A DNA stretch of 64,000 bases, from the NCBI GenBank assembly GCA_963743425.1, contig CAVUPU010000001.1, forward strand, positions 992,001 to 1,056,000, written 5' to 3'. Numbering within the stretch: position 1 is the first letter of the stretch; each line of letters starts with the position of its first letter. Below are positions 7,065-15,096 of this stretch, in pieces. The DNA comes from JAJVID01 sp963743425. Lineage in GTDB: Bacteria > Acidobacteriota > Blastocatellia > RBC074. The translations under genes were made by a program, and so were the position numbers. Under the pieces are notes generated by a model. The model did no database searches, was not told the origin of the DNA, and saw nothing but the letters and a program-made list of their open reading frames with translations.

Positions 7065-7478
7065 ATGAACACAAGAGCTATGGCCATCATTGCGGTGTCC
7101 ATCCTGGCAGCGTGCAGTAATCAAACAAGCAATCGAACAATAACTCTGACTCTTAACGAGAAGGCGAGCAAGGCGTTTATAGACAAAAACGCCGCCAAGC
7201 TCGCAACGCAACTGGAGAAAATCCACTATCCGGCCACCGTCACTATCGAAGGTGAAATGGTAAGCATCCGCGTCGGCCAGGCGCCTATTCGTAACGTCCG
7301 CCGCGCAATCTGCCGCCGAATTGGCTGGCCATTATCCGAAGTCATGACGGTGGAGACAGCCGACACACTCAAATCGCTTTGGCGGTTCGGTATCAGGAAG
7401 GTAAAGATTATCGGAGATACCGAGACGATGGATGTGGAGCTTGGCCCGGATGGCAGTTGCCATGAGGACTCTCGATAG
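7065..7478 (+). CDS. Small lipoprotein of unknown function
   Basis: Start at ATG 7065, where the GGAGG site is optimally placed; a longer frame begins at 7005 in repeat DNA. 137 residues. The N-terminus is a lipoprotein signal (MAIIAVSILAAC, cysteine about residue 16). The remainder (LNEKASKAFIDKNAAKLATQLEKIHYPATVTIEGEMVSIRVG) is soluble. Family not recognised. Last gene of the accessory island. Confidence 0.65.
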   Translation: MNTRAMAIIAVSILAACSNQTSNRTITLTLNEKASKAFIDKNAAKLATQLEKIHYPATVTIEGEMVSIRVGQAPIRNVRRAICRRIGWPLSEVMTVETADTLKSLWRFGIRKVKIIGDTETMDVELGPDGSCHEDSR

Positions 7479-8060
7479 GTTCACTAGCATGGACAGCAAA
7501 GCCGGACGTCACGGAGCAAGAGGCGTCCGGCCTGCCTACATCCCTTGAGCTTCGTTTCCTCGGCTCCTCGGCGGCTTATTTTAGGCGATCATAAGTTTCT
7601 CTATGCCTGCCGCCAGTTGCGCGCATAATACGCAGAACCAGCGCAGGCGAAAGTTAATTAGTGCCCGACACAATTTTTCATCACAACCCGGCGGATTTAG
7701 GCGGGATACTGCAAACACCCTAACCGCAGGACAAAATGATACAGACATATGGAGTGCGGGAACATCTTTTTACATAACACGCTCATAACATCGAGCAGCA
7801 TTTTTCAGAGAGGCGCAAAGCGGAGGGAACCTTGCCTATTTCGAGAAAGTTTTTTTCGGGCGCTAGCAGTAAAAGAGTAGAAACCATTCAGACTTCTCCC
7901 TTCGTCAAGACAACCGCCTGTAGTGCTACTGGCGCTGTGAGGGCAGATCGCGCGAGCGATCAGAAGAGTTATGCGGAAGCTGAAGCGCGACGATCTCGAC
8001 GTGGCTAAGGCCACCGCTTGCCTTAAAAACAATAGAGCCGGGTCTGGGAGCGGATCAGCC
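7479..8060. other. Gene-free stretch between converging gene groups
   Basis: Holds a GC-rich hairpin at about 7503-7531 (gccggacg facing cgtccggc, no T run), possibly ending the lipoprotein transcript. Small frames at 7603-7788 (+) and 7805-8071 (-) lack ribosome binding sites and recognisable content. I see nothing else. Confidence 0.5.
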
Positions 8061-9491
8061 TTATCCTTCAACGTTCAATTCATTAATCAAACGGTGTAAA
8101 TACTGACGGCTGATCTTGAGCCGGTGCGCGGCCTCCGTTCTCAACCCGTTGCATTCGCGCAGGGCCTGTCGCACCAGTTGGCGTTTGAAATTCTGGATGG
8201 CCGTCTCGAACGAAAGGTCAGGAGGCAGCAAGCCGTCTTGCAGTTCCAGTTGCGGGACGGCCGGCGGCGCGGGCGTGTTTTGCGCGCTGTTGGCCTGGGT
8301 GACCACTTTCTCCGGCAGGAGGCTTTGATCCATCACGGGAGAATCGCTGATCACCACTGCGCGCTCTATCACGTTTTCGAGTTCACGGATGTTGCCCGGC
8401 CAGCGATAAGCCAGCAGGCTATTGACGAAGGCGGGCTTGAAGGTCGACGTCGTCTTGTTGTGCTTTGTGGCGGCTTTCACCGCGAAATGGGCGGCCAGAA
8501 TCGGAATGTCGTCGGGGCGTTCGCGGAGCGGGGGCAATTCCAGGTTGACGACGTTCAAGCGGTAGTAGAGGTCTTGACGGAATTGATTGGTTTCGACCAT
8601 CTGTTCCAGGTCGCGATTGGTCGCCGCGATGACGCGAATGTCCACCGCGATCGGTTGTTTTCCGCCCAGACGCTCGAATTGTCTCTCCTGCAACACGCGC
8701 AGCAATTTCACTTGCATGGCCGGCGACAACTCGCCAATCTCGTCCAGAAAAAGAGTCCCTCCGTCGGCCAATTCAAACCGACCTTGACGGCGCGTGTTGG
8801 CGCCGGTGAACGCGCCTTTTTCGTGACCGAAAAGCTCCGATTCGACCAGGCTTTCGGGCAGCGCCGCAATGTTGCAGGCGACAAAGGAGGCGCGAGCGCG
8901 GGGGCTGATATTATGAATGAACTGCGCCAGCATCTCTTTGCCAGTGCCCGATTCGCCAGTGATCAGGACGGTCGCGGTGGTTACGGCCACCGAGCGCGCC
9001 TGGTCAGTGACGCGGCGCAGCGCCGGACTCGATCCGACTATGCCGCCCTGCCAGCCGGCTTTGCCAAGCTCATTGCGCAGGTTGATGTTGTCCTGTTCCA
9101 GCGAGTAATGGTTGGCTGCGCGACGGACGATGATCTCGACTTCGTCGATGTTGAAAGGTTTATGGAACAGATCGTAAGCGCCTCGCTGTACGACCTTGAG
9201 CGCGGTCTTCCGGTCTTCGTCGCCGGTGATGACTATGACCGGCAGCAGCGGGTTGAATTTGCGAGCCGCTTCGAGAATGGCCAGCCCCTCGGAGATGTCC
9301 GATTCGACGGGCGGCATGCGCAGATCGCAAAGCACCACGTCAATCTGCTCGGCCTCGATCAATGCCAGGGCCCGCTGGCGCGAATCCGCCTGTAGAACGC
9401 GATATTTATCTTCCAGCGCCCAGAAAAGCTGTTTTCGCACAGCCTCGTGATCATCGACCACGAGCACGGTTTGTTTCGATTTTTCAGGCAT
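8061..9491 (-). CDS. NtrC-family sigma54-dependent response regulator
   Basis: 476 residues in three parts. A receiver domain (1-125) has acidic pair DD and phospho-acceptor Asp56 (VLCDLRMP), Thr (VITGDE) and Lys (FHKPFN). A AAA+ domain (about 145-385) has Walker A GESGTGKE, the sigma54 loop GAFTGA, Walker B LFLDEIGEL and an arginine-finger region. A C-terminal Fis-type helix-turn-helix (about 430-475) includes ALRECNGLRTEAAHRLKISRQYLHRLI. It should activate sigma54 promoters when phosphorylated. The kinase gene upstream ends 3 bases before this start, so the pair is one operon. The domain layout resembles PrsR of the PEP-CTERM system, but nothing else of that system is here. Confidence 0.93.
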   Translation of the reverse strand: MPEKSKQTVLVVDDHEAVRKQLFWALEDKYRVLQADSRQRALALIEAEQIDVVLCDLRMPPVESDISEGLAILEAARKFNPLLPVIVITGDEDRKTALKVVQRGAYDLFHKPFNIDEVEIIVRRAANHYSLEQDNINLRNELGKAGWQGGIVGSSPALRRVTDQARSVAVTTATVLITGESGTGKEMLAQFIHNISPRARASFVACNIAALPESLVESELFGHEKGAFTGANTRRQGRFELADGGTLFLDEIGELSPAMQVKLLRVLQERQFERLGGKQPIAVDIRVIAATNRDLEQMVETNQFRQDLYYRLNVVNLELPPLRERPDDIPILAAHFAVKAATKHNKTTSTFKPAFVNSLLAYRWPGNIRELENVIERAVVISDSPVMDQSLLPEKVVTQANSAQNTPAPPAVPQLELQDGLLPPDLSFETAIQNFKRQLVRQALRECNGLRTEAAHRLKISRQYLHRLINELNVEG

Positions 9492-9494
9492 AAA

Positions 9495-11348
9495 TCAAAT
9501 TTGTCCCGAGCCGACCGCCGCCGCTTTCAAATCGCCGGTGCTCAGCTCTTCAGCCTTCAACGGCAGAATGACTTTAAATTCGGTCCCGACATTGACTCTG
9601 CTCGCCACGTCAATTCGCCCGCCGTGTTGTTCGATGATGTCGCGGCACGAATAGAGTCCGAGTCCGATGCCTTTCTTCTTGGTCGTGGCGAACGGGTGGA
9701 ACAATCGCTCGCGCATGAACTCTTCGGACATTCCCTTACCGGTGTCGACGACCGAGACGAACGCCGAGCCGTTGTCCCGCCAGGTCGCGACGCGCAAGCT
9801 GCCGCCGTCAGGCATCGCTTCGATGGCGTTGATCACCAGGTTTTCAATCACGCGCTCGACGGCCTTGCCATCCACCACGGCGAAAAGGTCGGGAGTCAGC
9901 TCGGATGAGACCTGGTACTTGCCGGACGCCTGCGTCGCTGTGCGCTGAACGACTCGTTCGACCAGGTGAGAGAGGTTCGACTTTTCGCGTAGGCGTTTGG
10001 TCGGCGTGCGCGGGTCGGAGAGTTTAGCGACCAGGTTCTGCAGGTTGTTGACCGAATCGGAGAGCGTGCGCATCGCGTCTTCCTTGAACCCCTCGCGGTC
10101 GAACTTGCGCTCCATATTGTTGACCAGCAGCGAAAGCGAGAGTATCTGGTTCTTGAGGTCGTGCGTCAATACCGAAGAGAGCCGCGCGAACGATTCGAAC
10201 TGCTTCTGCTCGCCTTCCTTGCGGATCATTTCGCGCAAACGGTCCGCCATCCGATTGAACGCCTCGGCCAGCACCCGGGTCTCGTCCTTGGTCTTGATCA
10301 TGATCTGATAGGTGAGATTGCCCGTGGCTATCGCCTTGGCGCCTTTCGTCACGCGACGGATCGAATCGGTGATCTCGCTGATCAGATAGTAGAGCGCGAG
10401 CATCGCGACAATGACCAGCAACATCGTCAGCAGCAGGAGCACATAGCTGTCGAACTCGAGTTGTCTGGCGCCTTTGCTGTAATCTCCGATCATCAATATC
10501 GAGAGCTTAGGCGCGTTCTCGCGCAAAGTATGCGAAAAGACCCACGAGTCCCGGTCAAAGTCTTTACGTTGCCCTTCGCGCAAAGAGGCGAAGACCTCGC
10601 TTAGATCGGGGAAGGCCTCGTCGTACATCCGGCCCTGTTTCGCCGGGTCAGCGGCGTAAAGCACGACGCCTCCCGGACTGAGAATGATCGCCGCCGGCGA
10701 AGACCGGTCCGATTTTTCGAGGACGCGAGGCCCCGCCGCCGCCTTCAGTAACTCCTCTGCGCGCAACTTGATGACCAGCGCGGACGTCACATTATTAGCC
10801 GCGTCGCGCAGCGTGGCGATCAGCTTGACGTGCGGGCCATTCATGTCCTGTTGAACTTCCGAAACGAATATCTGGTCGGTCGCGGGGGCGAAGGCTTCGC
10901 GCCCGCTGACGACGTCCTCGCTCGTGAAATCCACATCAGTATAGTAGGCCATGGGCGCGCCGCGCCGTTCCCCGGGTTCGAGTTTGAAGAGCGGCTTGCC
11001 CCGGCGATTGATAATGATCAGAGCGGAATATTCCTTATAGTGCGCTATCAGAAACGCCGTCAGATCGATTTGCAACCCATCGTCGGGCGGCGCCTGATCA
11101 CTTTGCGCCGCAGCGCGGGCGTAAGTCTGCAGACTCGGTTGTTTGGTAAGTGACGTAATCCGAACCCGATGCTCTTGCAGAGAACGTGTGACCTGATCGG
11201 AGATTTCGCGCGCGCGATCTGACAGGCCCTGTTTCATAACCGATTTGATCCCGCCCAGAGCTGTCTCCTGCCATCGCGCCCAGAGCAGGAACATGGGCGC
11301 GATGATGATCAGGAAAAAGATGATGACCAGCTTTGCGCGAATCGCCAT
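9495..11348 (-). CDS. Membrane sensor histidine kinase
   Basis: 617 residues. Transmembrane helices at about 7-27 and 303-325 enclose a roughly 270-residue periplasmic sensor region of Cache-like length. A HAMP region follows (about 325-380), then a dimerisation domain with H in LTHDLKNQ (about residue 400). The ATP-binding domain has NLVINAIEAMP, VVDTGKGMS and GIGLGLYSCRDIIEQHGG. It should autophosphorylate and pass phosphate to Asp56 of the regulator encoded just downstream. The HDLKN variant replaces the common HELKT. Signal sensed is unknown. Confidence 0.93.
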   Translation of the reverse strand: MAIRAKLVIIFFLIIIAPMFLLWARWQETALGGIKSVMKQGLSDRAREISDQVTRSLQEHRVRITSLTKQPSLQTYARAAAQSDQAPPDDGLQIDLTAFLIAHYKEYSALIIINRRGKPLFKLEPGERRGAPMAYYTDVDFTSEDVVSGREAFAPATDQIFVSEVQQDMNGPHVKLIATLRDAANNVTSALVIKLRAEELLKAAAGPRVLEKSDRSSPAAIILSPGGVVLYAADPAKQGRMYDEAFPDLSEVFASLREGQRKDFDRDSWVFSHTLRENAPKLSILMIGDYSKGARQLEFDSYVLLLLTMLLVIVAMLALYYLISEITDSIRRVTKGAKAIATGNLTYQIMIKTKDETRVLAEAFNRMADRLREMIRKEGEQKQFESFARLSSVLTHDLKNQILSLSLLVNNMERKFDREGFKEDAMRTLSDSVNNLQNLVAKLSDPRTPTKRLREKSNLSHLVERVVQRTATQASGKYQVSSELTPDLFAVVDGKAVERVIENLVINAIEAMPDGGSLRVATWRDNGSAFVSVVDTGKGMSEEFMRERLFHPFATTKKKGIGLGLYSCRDIIEQHGGRIDVASRVNVGTEFKVILPLKAEELSTGDLKAAAVGSGQI

Positions 11349-11450
11349 AGATTTCGGTTACTAAATGCGGTGAGCGCGATCAGGTAAGACTATGCAAGCC
11401 CTATTGAGAGAAGCCCAATGCTACACCCAAGCTGAGAGGGCTGTCAAAAA

Positions 11451-11480
11451 TGCGGATTGCGGATTGCGGATTGCGGATTG
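11451..11480. repeat. Heptamer array (left arm of an inverted pair)
   Basis: Four copies of the 7-bp unit tgcggat(t), facing a longer array of the complement at 11567-11622. Together they can fold into a hairpin about 170 bases across. Lies between the kinase gene and the 3' end of the LolA-like gene. Confidence 0.9.
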
Positions 11481-11566
11481 AAGAGAGTTGACTAGAGATG
11501 ATTTCATCCCGTCTTATGATTTGAGACGTCGTTACTCTATTGATTCGAAGTATGATTGGTCTTCTT

Positions 11567-11622
11567 GCAATCCGCAATCCGCAATCCGCAATCCGCAATC
11601 CGCAATCCGCAATCCGCAATCC
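11567..11622. repeat. Heptamer array (right arm)
   Basis: Eight near-perfect copies of the complement unit gcaatcc, ending two bases before the stop codon of the LolA-like gene. Same unit and inverted arrangement recur near 48032-48114. Confidence 0.92.
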
Positions 11623-11623
11623 T

Positions 11624-12460
11624 CTAGGGCCTGATCGCGGTGTCCGCCGGTTTGTTTGCGTTTTCGGCCTTGAAGGCATTCTCGTCGATCTGAATGTTGA
11701 AGACCGACTCGACCAGCTTTCGCTCCTCGACCAGCTTGCCGTCCTCAAAGACCTGGGTTTCGTGTGGCACCAATGTATTCTGGACCGGCTTGAAATCCTT
11801 GAAATAGAGCCGGTATTTGACCGGAGTGGATTTCGACGCCGACTTGTCTTCGTAGTTGGCGTAGATGATACGCCCAGTCCTGCGACTGATTTCATAACGG
11901 GTTCGCGCTCCGCTCGGAGAGATCATGTCGATGATGTCCATCTCCAGCAGCGTCCCCAATTTATTCATGCCCACGTATTCCAGCTTCGAGCCGTTCTCCT
12001 TATAGCGCAGCAGCGCCTCATAACTGTGTTCATGGGCCGAACGAAAAGCTCCAGAGGTCTCCGCGTTCGGCTTCTGAATTTCGCCGTCCTGTATCGTCCA
12101 GGTCTCCTGGCCATCGAAACCGATGATATATCTCGTGCCCGGCAATTCGAGGTCGATCATCAACAAGTCTTCGTCGACCTTCGCTTTGCGAATGAATTTC
12201 GTCACCGACTTGCCTTCGCGGACCCCGTCGGCAGTGAAGAATTTGATCAGCGCTCGCAGCGTCCCGTTGCGCTGTATGCCGTAGAGCGCCGCGCGGCTTC
12301 CGTAATAGATTATCGAGCGTTCGACGATATCTTCCGGTTTCGGCTTCTTCTGCGCGCCGACGTCGATTGGCCGGATGACCGGCGAAGAGAGGAAGAGGGA
12401 TAGTAAAAGAACAGCGGCGGCCAGCCTTTTCGGAGCACTCATAAAGTTCTTAAGAGCCAT
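11624..12460 (-). CDS. Periplasmic LolA-like (outer-membrane lipoprotein sorting) domain protein
   Basis: Start at the ATG ending at 12460 (MALKN), with gggaagg upstream; a GTG four codons earlier is possible. About 278 residues. Signal peptide with hydrophobic core AAAVLLLSLFLSS. The mature protein has the pattern of the LolA/LppX-like fold: IIYYGSRAALYGIQRNGTLRA, FIRKAKVDEDLLMIDLELPGTRYIIGFDGQETWTIQDG, and late YRLYFKDFKPVQNTLVPHETQVFEDG. Such proteins bind lipid or lipoprotein in the periplasm. The exact ligand is unknown. Its end abuts a heptamer array. Confidence 0.75.
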   Translation of the reverse strand: MALKNFMSAPKRLAAAVLLLSLFLSSPVIRPIDVGAQKKPKPEDIVERSIIYYGSRAALYGIQRNGTLRALIKFFTADGVREGKSVTKFIRKAKVDEDLLMIDLELPGTRYIIGFDGQETWTIQDGEIQKPNAETSGAFRSAHEHSYEALLRYKENGSKLEYVGMNKLGTLLEMDIIDMISPSGARTRYEISRRTGRIIYANYEDKSASKSTPVKYRLYFKDFKPVQNTLVPHETQVFEDGKLVEERKLVESVFNIQIDENAFKAENANKPADTAIRP

Positions 12461-12647
12461 TTGATTTGACACCTTCCCACTCGGAAACTACACTTTATAG
12501 TTTGATTTCGCGGGATGATAACGCACTATCGGCGCCCATCGCCAGTCTCCGACAAGATAATAGTCCGGTTTCTGAACGAAAACCACCGGGCGAGCCTGCG
12601 TGAAATCAGCGCCTTTAATATATATAGTTTTGAGAAGGAGATGAGAA

Positions 12648-13784
12648 ATGAAAATCGGAATTCTGGTTGGAATGGAAAACACCTTTCCCCCGGCGTTGAT
12701 TGAAAAGATCAACGGCATGAAAGCCGGCGTCACCGCCGAATACATCAGGATCGGAGACGTCAAAATGGGCGAGCCGACTCCCTATCGCTTGATCTTCGAC
12801 CGCATCTCGCACGAAATCCCTTTCTTCCGATCATACCTCAAAAACGCCGTCCTCAACGGCGCGATCGTGGTCAACAACCCTTTCTGGTGTTCATCGGACG
12901 ACAAGTTCTTCGGCTACTCGCTCGCCACGAAGCTCGGCGTCGCCGTCCCTAAGACAGTCCTCCTGCCGCAAAAGTCTTATAAACAGGGCGTCACCGACGC
13001 CAGCCTGCGCAACCTTGAATTTCCGCTCGATTGGGACGGCATCATCGAACGCGTCGGATTGCCGGCCATACTGAAACCCCACGACGGCGGTGGATGGAAG
13101 AATGTTTACAAGGCGCACTCGAAAGAAGAGCTGTGGGAGTGTTATGACCGCACCGGCGCGCTGGCCATGACGCTGCAGGAGTTCATTGATTTCACCGAAT
13201 ATACGCGCTGCTACTGCGTCGCTAGACGTGAGGCGCTGGTCATGCCTTACGACCCGAAGAATCGCCGCTACCTGCCGCAGGAGGAGTTGACGATTTCGCG
13301 CGATCTGAAAGACCGCATCGTTCGCGACACGATCCTGATCAACGAGGCGCTGGGATACGATCTGAACACCGTCGAGTTCGCGATCAAAGACGGCGTCCCC
13401 TACGCGATCGATTTCACCAACCCCGCCCCCGACGCCGACATCTGGTCGGTGACCGAGCCTTATTTCAAATGGGTCACGGACGCCGTGGCGCGGATGCTGG
13501 TCGATTACGCGAAGAATAGCAGGCCGACGAGCGCCTACCATCGCTGGTACAAGTGGCTGAGCCACGAGACGCCGCAGGAGACGACCGAATTCGCTCTCGG
13601 CGCCGCCGTCGGCGCAAGCCGCGTGGCCCGGAAATCGTCCGACGCCATCTCGGAAGTGATCGAGGAGATCACCGAACCGATCAAACCGAAACGCGCGCGC
13701 AAAACCGCCGGCGAGGGCGCGAAGACGACCAAAACGACTCGTGGCGCAAAACCCGGCAAGAGCGCGAAGAAGAGTAACGCGTGA
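12648..13784 (+). CDS. ATP-grasp protein with a histone-like lysine-rich tail
   Basis: 378 residues, ribosome binding site gaaggagatg. Residues about 1-310 form an ATP-grasp enzyme: N-terminal sugar/nucleotide-like domain (KIGILVGMENTFPPALIEKIN), phosphate-binding segment LKPHDGGGWKNVYKA, then TLQEFIDFTEYTRCYCVARRE and the metal-binding VEFAIKDGVPYAIDFTNPAPD. The family ligates carboxylates to amines using ATP; the substrate is unknown. The last 50 residues are Lys/Arg/Ala/Thr-rich (RARKTAGEGAKTTKTTRGAK) like histone H1 tails and are probably disordered. It stands alone; a heptamer hairpin follows. Confidence 0.8.
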   Translation: MKIGILVGMENTFPPALIEKINGMKAGVTAEYIRIGDVKMGEPTPYRLIFDRISHEIPFFRSYLKNAVLNGAIVVNNPFWCSSDDKFFGYSLATKLGVAVPKTVLLPQKSYKQGVTDASLRNLEFPLDWDGIIERVGLPAILKPHDGGGWKNVYKAHSKEELWECYDRTGALAMTLQEFIDFTEYTRCYCVARREALVMPYDPKNRRYLPQEELTISRDLKDRIVRDTILINEALGYDLNTVEFAIKDGVPYAIDFTNPAPDADIWSVTEPYFKWVTDAVARMLVDYAKNSRPTSAYHRWYKWLSHETPQETTEFALGAAVGASRVARKSSDAISEVIEEITEPIKPKRARKTAGEGAKTTKTTRGAKPGKSAKKSNA

Positions 13785-13805
13785 CTTCAGATCAAGGATC
13801 AGGAC

Positions 13806-13903
13806 GAGGATCGAGGATCGAGGATCGAGGATCGAGGATCGAGGATCGAGGATCGAAGATTGCCTTATGCGTGATGATGCGGTCTTCGATCCTCGATCCT
13901 CGA
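13806..13903. repeat. Heptamer hairpin (gaggatc units)
   Basis: Seven tandem copies of gaggatc (13806-13856) followed after about 26 bases by the complement (tcttcgatcctcgatcctcga, 13883-13903). Same architecture as the arrays near 11567, 23889 and 48032 but with a different 7-bp word. Confidence 0.9.
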
Positions 13904-13944
13904 CATTCTGCGGGAGGGATGGGAAGGGTCGCGGCGCATTCACG

Positions 13945-14261
13945 CCCCCGGTAGTCAGTCTGGAGATCATCGATGGGAAAGTCTGGCTTCAGGCTGACAA
14001 CACCGCCCGCAGATCAGAAACCGAAACCAGCGTCTCTTCGGCGTCTTTCGCGCGCAGTATCTTCAGAGCCTTCGACGCCGCTTCGAGATTCCCGGCTTCG
14101 GCAAAGGATGCCCTCCGACGACCACGGGCAGCAAGCCGGGGCGTTTGTCTGATCACGGCGTTGGTCACGACCAAACCGTCGTTGATGCGGTCACCGAGCG
14201 CATCTTCAACCGCTCGCGCTATCGGAACGCTCACCTTGCCGATGACTAGGACACAATTCAC
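13945..14261 (-). pseudogene. Glycerate 2-kinase (GckA/DUF4147) relic
   Basis: Internal fragment of a glycerate kinase read on the minus strand. Frame one gives VIGKVSVPIARAVEDALGDR and DGLVVTNAV, the family's N-terminal signature. A second frame supplies LPVVVGGHPLP, then the first frame returns with AGNLEAASKALKILRAKDAEETLV. Beyond that, broken pieces of the FLISGGGS and DDLQTDYR motifs follow to about 13945. At least two frameshifts and loss of both ends make it non-functional. The lipoprotein gene upstream ends inside its first codons, marking the break point. Confidence 0.75.
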
Positions 14262-14785
14262 ATTTCGGTCAGCGGTTTTCTTCCCTGGTCTTTCAACACT
14301 AGCCGATACGCTTTTGATGAGCGCATTTCCGCTTCAGGGATTACGACTCTCTGTGTCAGGCCATCTTCGGGTACTTCAATACGCTCGACAAAATAAGCAT
14401 CGTACTCAACCGTCTCGTAACGCTGACTCTTTGAGTCTCCGCGATCAACGAGCATTCGGTCTATTTTGACTGCTATGATCCAGACTCCTCTTGCATCTGG
14501 TTCTACGAAGTAAGAAAAAGCGCTTGGCTCACCTTCTTTGCTATAGTGAGTAATTGCTACATGACCTAATCGGCGCTGATGCCAGTGATTCCAAAGAAAC
14601 TCTCTAACTTCTGCTTCTACATCGGCGCCCGCTTGAACATCAAGCTTGAGTTCATATGGACCTGCTTTATCGTAACGACTTAGATCGCGCATCTTTACCT
14701 GTTGTAATGAATTACGTTGCATTGATGGGCTACAACTCAAAATTAGAATCGAGATTGCAATCGTACCAAGCCATTTTACAAACAT
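14258..14785 (-). CDS. Lipoprotein downstream of the RHS gene, candidate immunity protein
   Basis: 175 residues with a strong ribosome binding site (gaggagggg). Lipoprotein signal peptide with lipobox ISILILSC (Cys18). The mature region is soluble, with no recognised domain (DLSRYDKAGPYELKLDVQAGADVEAEVREFLWNHW). It is the first intact gene 3' of the RHS toxin-like gene on the same strand, separated only by an IS relic. Small secreted or membrane-anchored proteins in that position commonly neutralise the toxin tip, so immunity is a reasonable guess but only from position. Confidence 0.6.
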   Translation of the reverse strand: MFVKWLGTIAISILILSCSPSMQRNSLQQVKMRDLSRYDKAGPYELKLDVQAGADVEAEVREFLWNHWHQRRLGHVAITHYSKEGEPSAFSYFVEPDARGVWIIAVKIDRMLVDRGDSKSQRYETVEYDAYFVERIEVPEDGLTQRVVIPEAEMRSSKAYRLVLKDQGRKPLTEM

Positions 14786-14828
14786 CTACCCCTCCTCACG
14801 GATATGAAAGCATGTTTTTTAAGTAGCA

Positions 14829-14965
14829 TCAAGCTAGTCGAGTGAGCACTAAACGAATCATTGCAATGCGACTGAATGCTTCGCTCGTCTCCGGCAAGCA
14901 CTCATAGTCTTTGCTTAGCCAGCGATGAAAACTGAGCCAGACGAATGTCCGTATGGCCAGCACCG
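14829..14965 (-). pseudogene. IS5-like transposase C-terminal relic
   Basis: The translated end reads RTFVWLSFHRWLSKDYECLPETSEAFSRIAMIRLVLTRLA, the characteristic C-terminus of IS5-family DDE transposases (the conserved H/R-RWL-x-KDYE-LPETSEA block followed by AMIRLML). Everything upstream is lost or out of frame and I see no terminal inverted repeats. It marks a past insertion between the RHS gene and its downstream lipoprotein. Confidence 0.75.
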
Positions 14966-15096
14966 AAAGGCCAATAAAAGAGCCCGTTTTCAAAAGGCTG
15001 TTTGCCAACAAGGCAGTTTTTCAATGATTTTAACCTCGACATTACAAGAAAGCCTTGATTGATAAGGCTTCCAGCGATTTTAATGCCTTTCACCCG

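Noticed and set aside
7805..8071. Minus-strand frame of 88 codons
   Set aside because: Lies downstream of the response regulator with no start signal or recognisable content.
8124..9395. Long plus-strand frame opposite the response regulator
   Set aside because: Antisense shadow in high-GC DNA; the minus-strand frame carries all AAA+ and receiver motifs.
13073..13970. Long minus-strand frame opposite the ATP-grasp gene
   Set aside because: Antisense shadow that also runs through the heptamer hairpin; the plus strand has clear ATP-grasp motifs.
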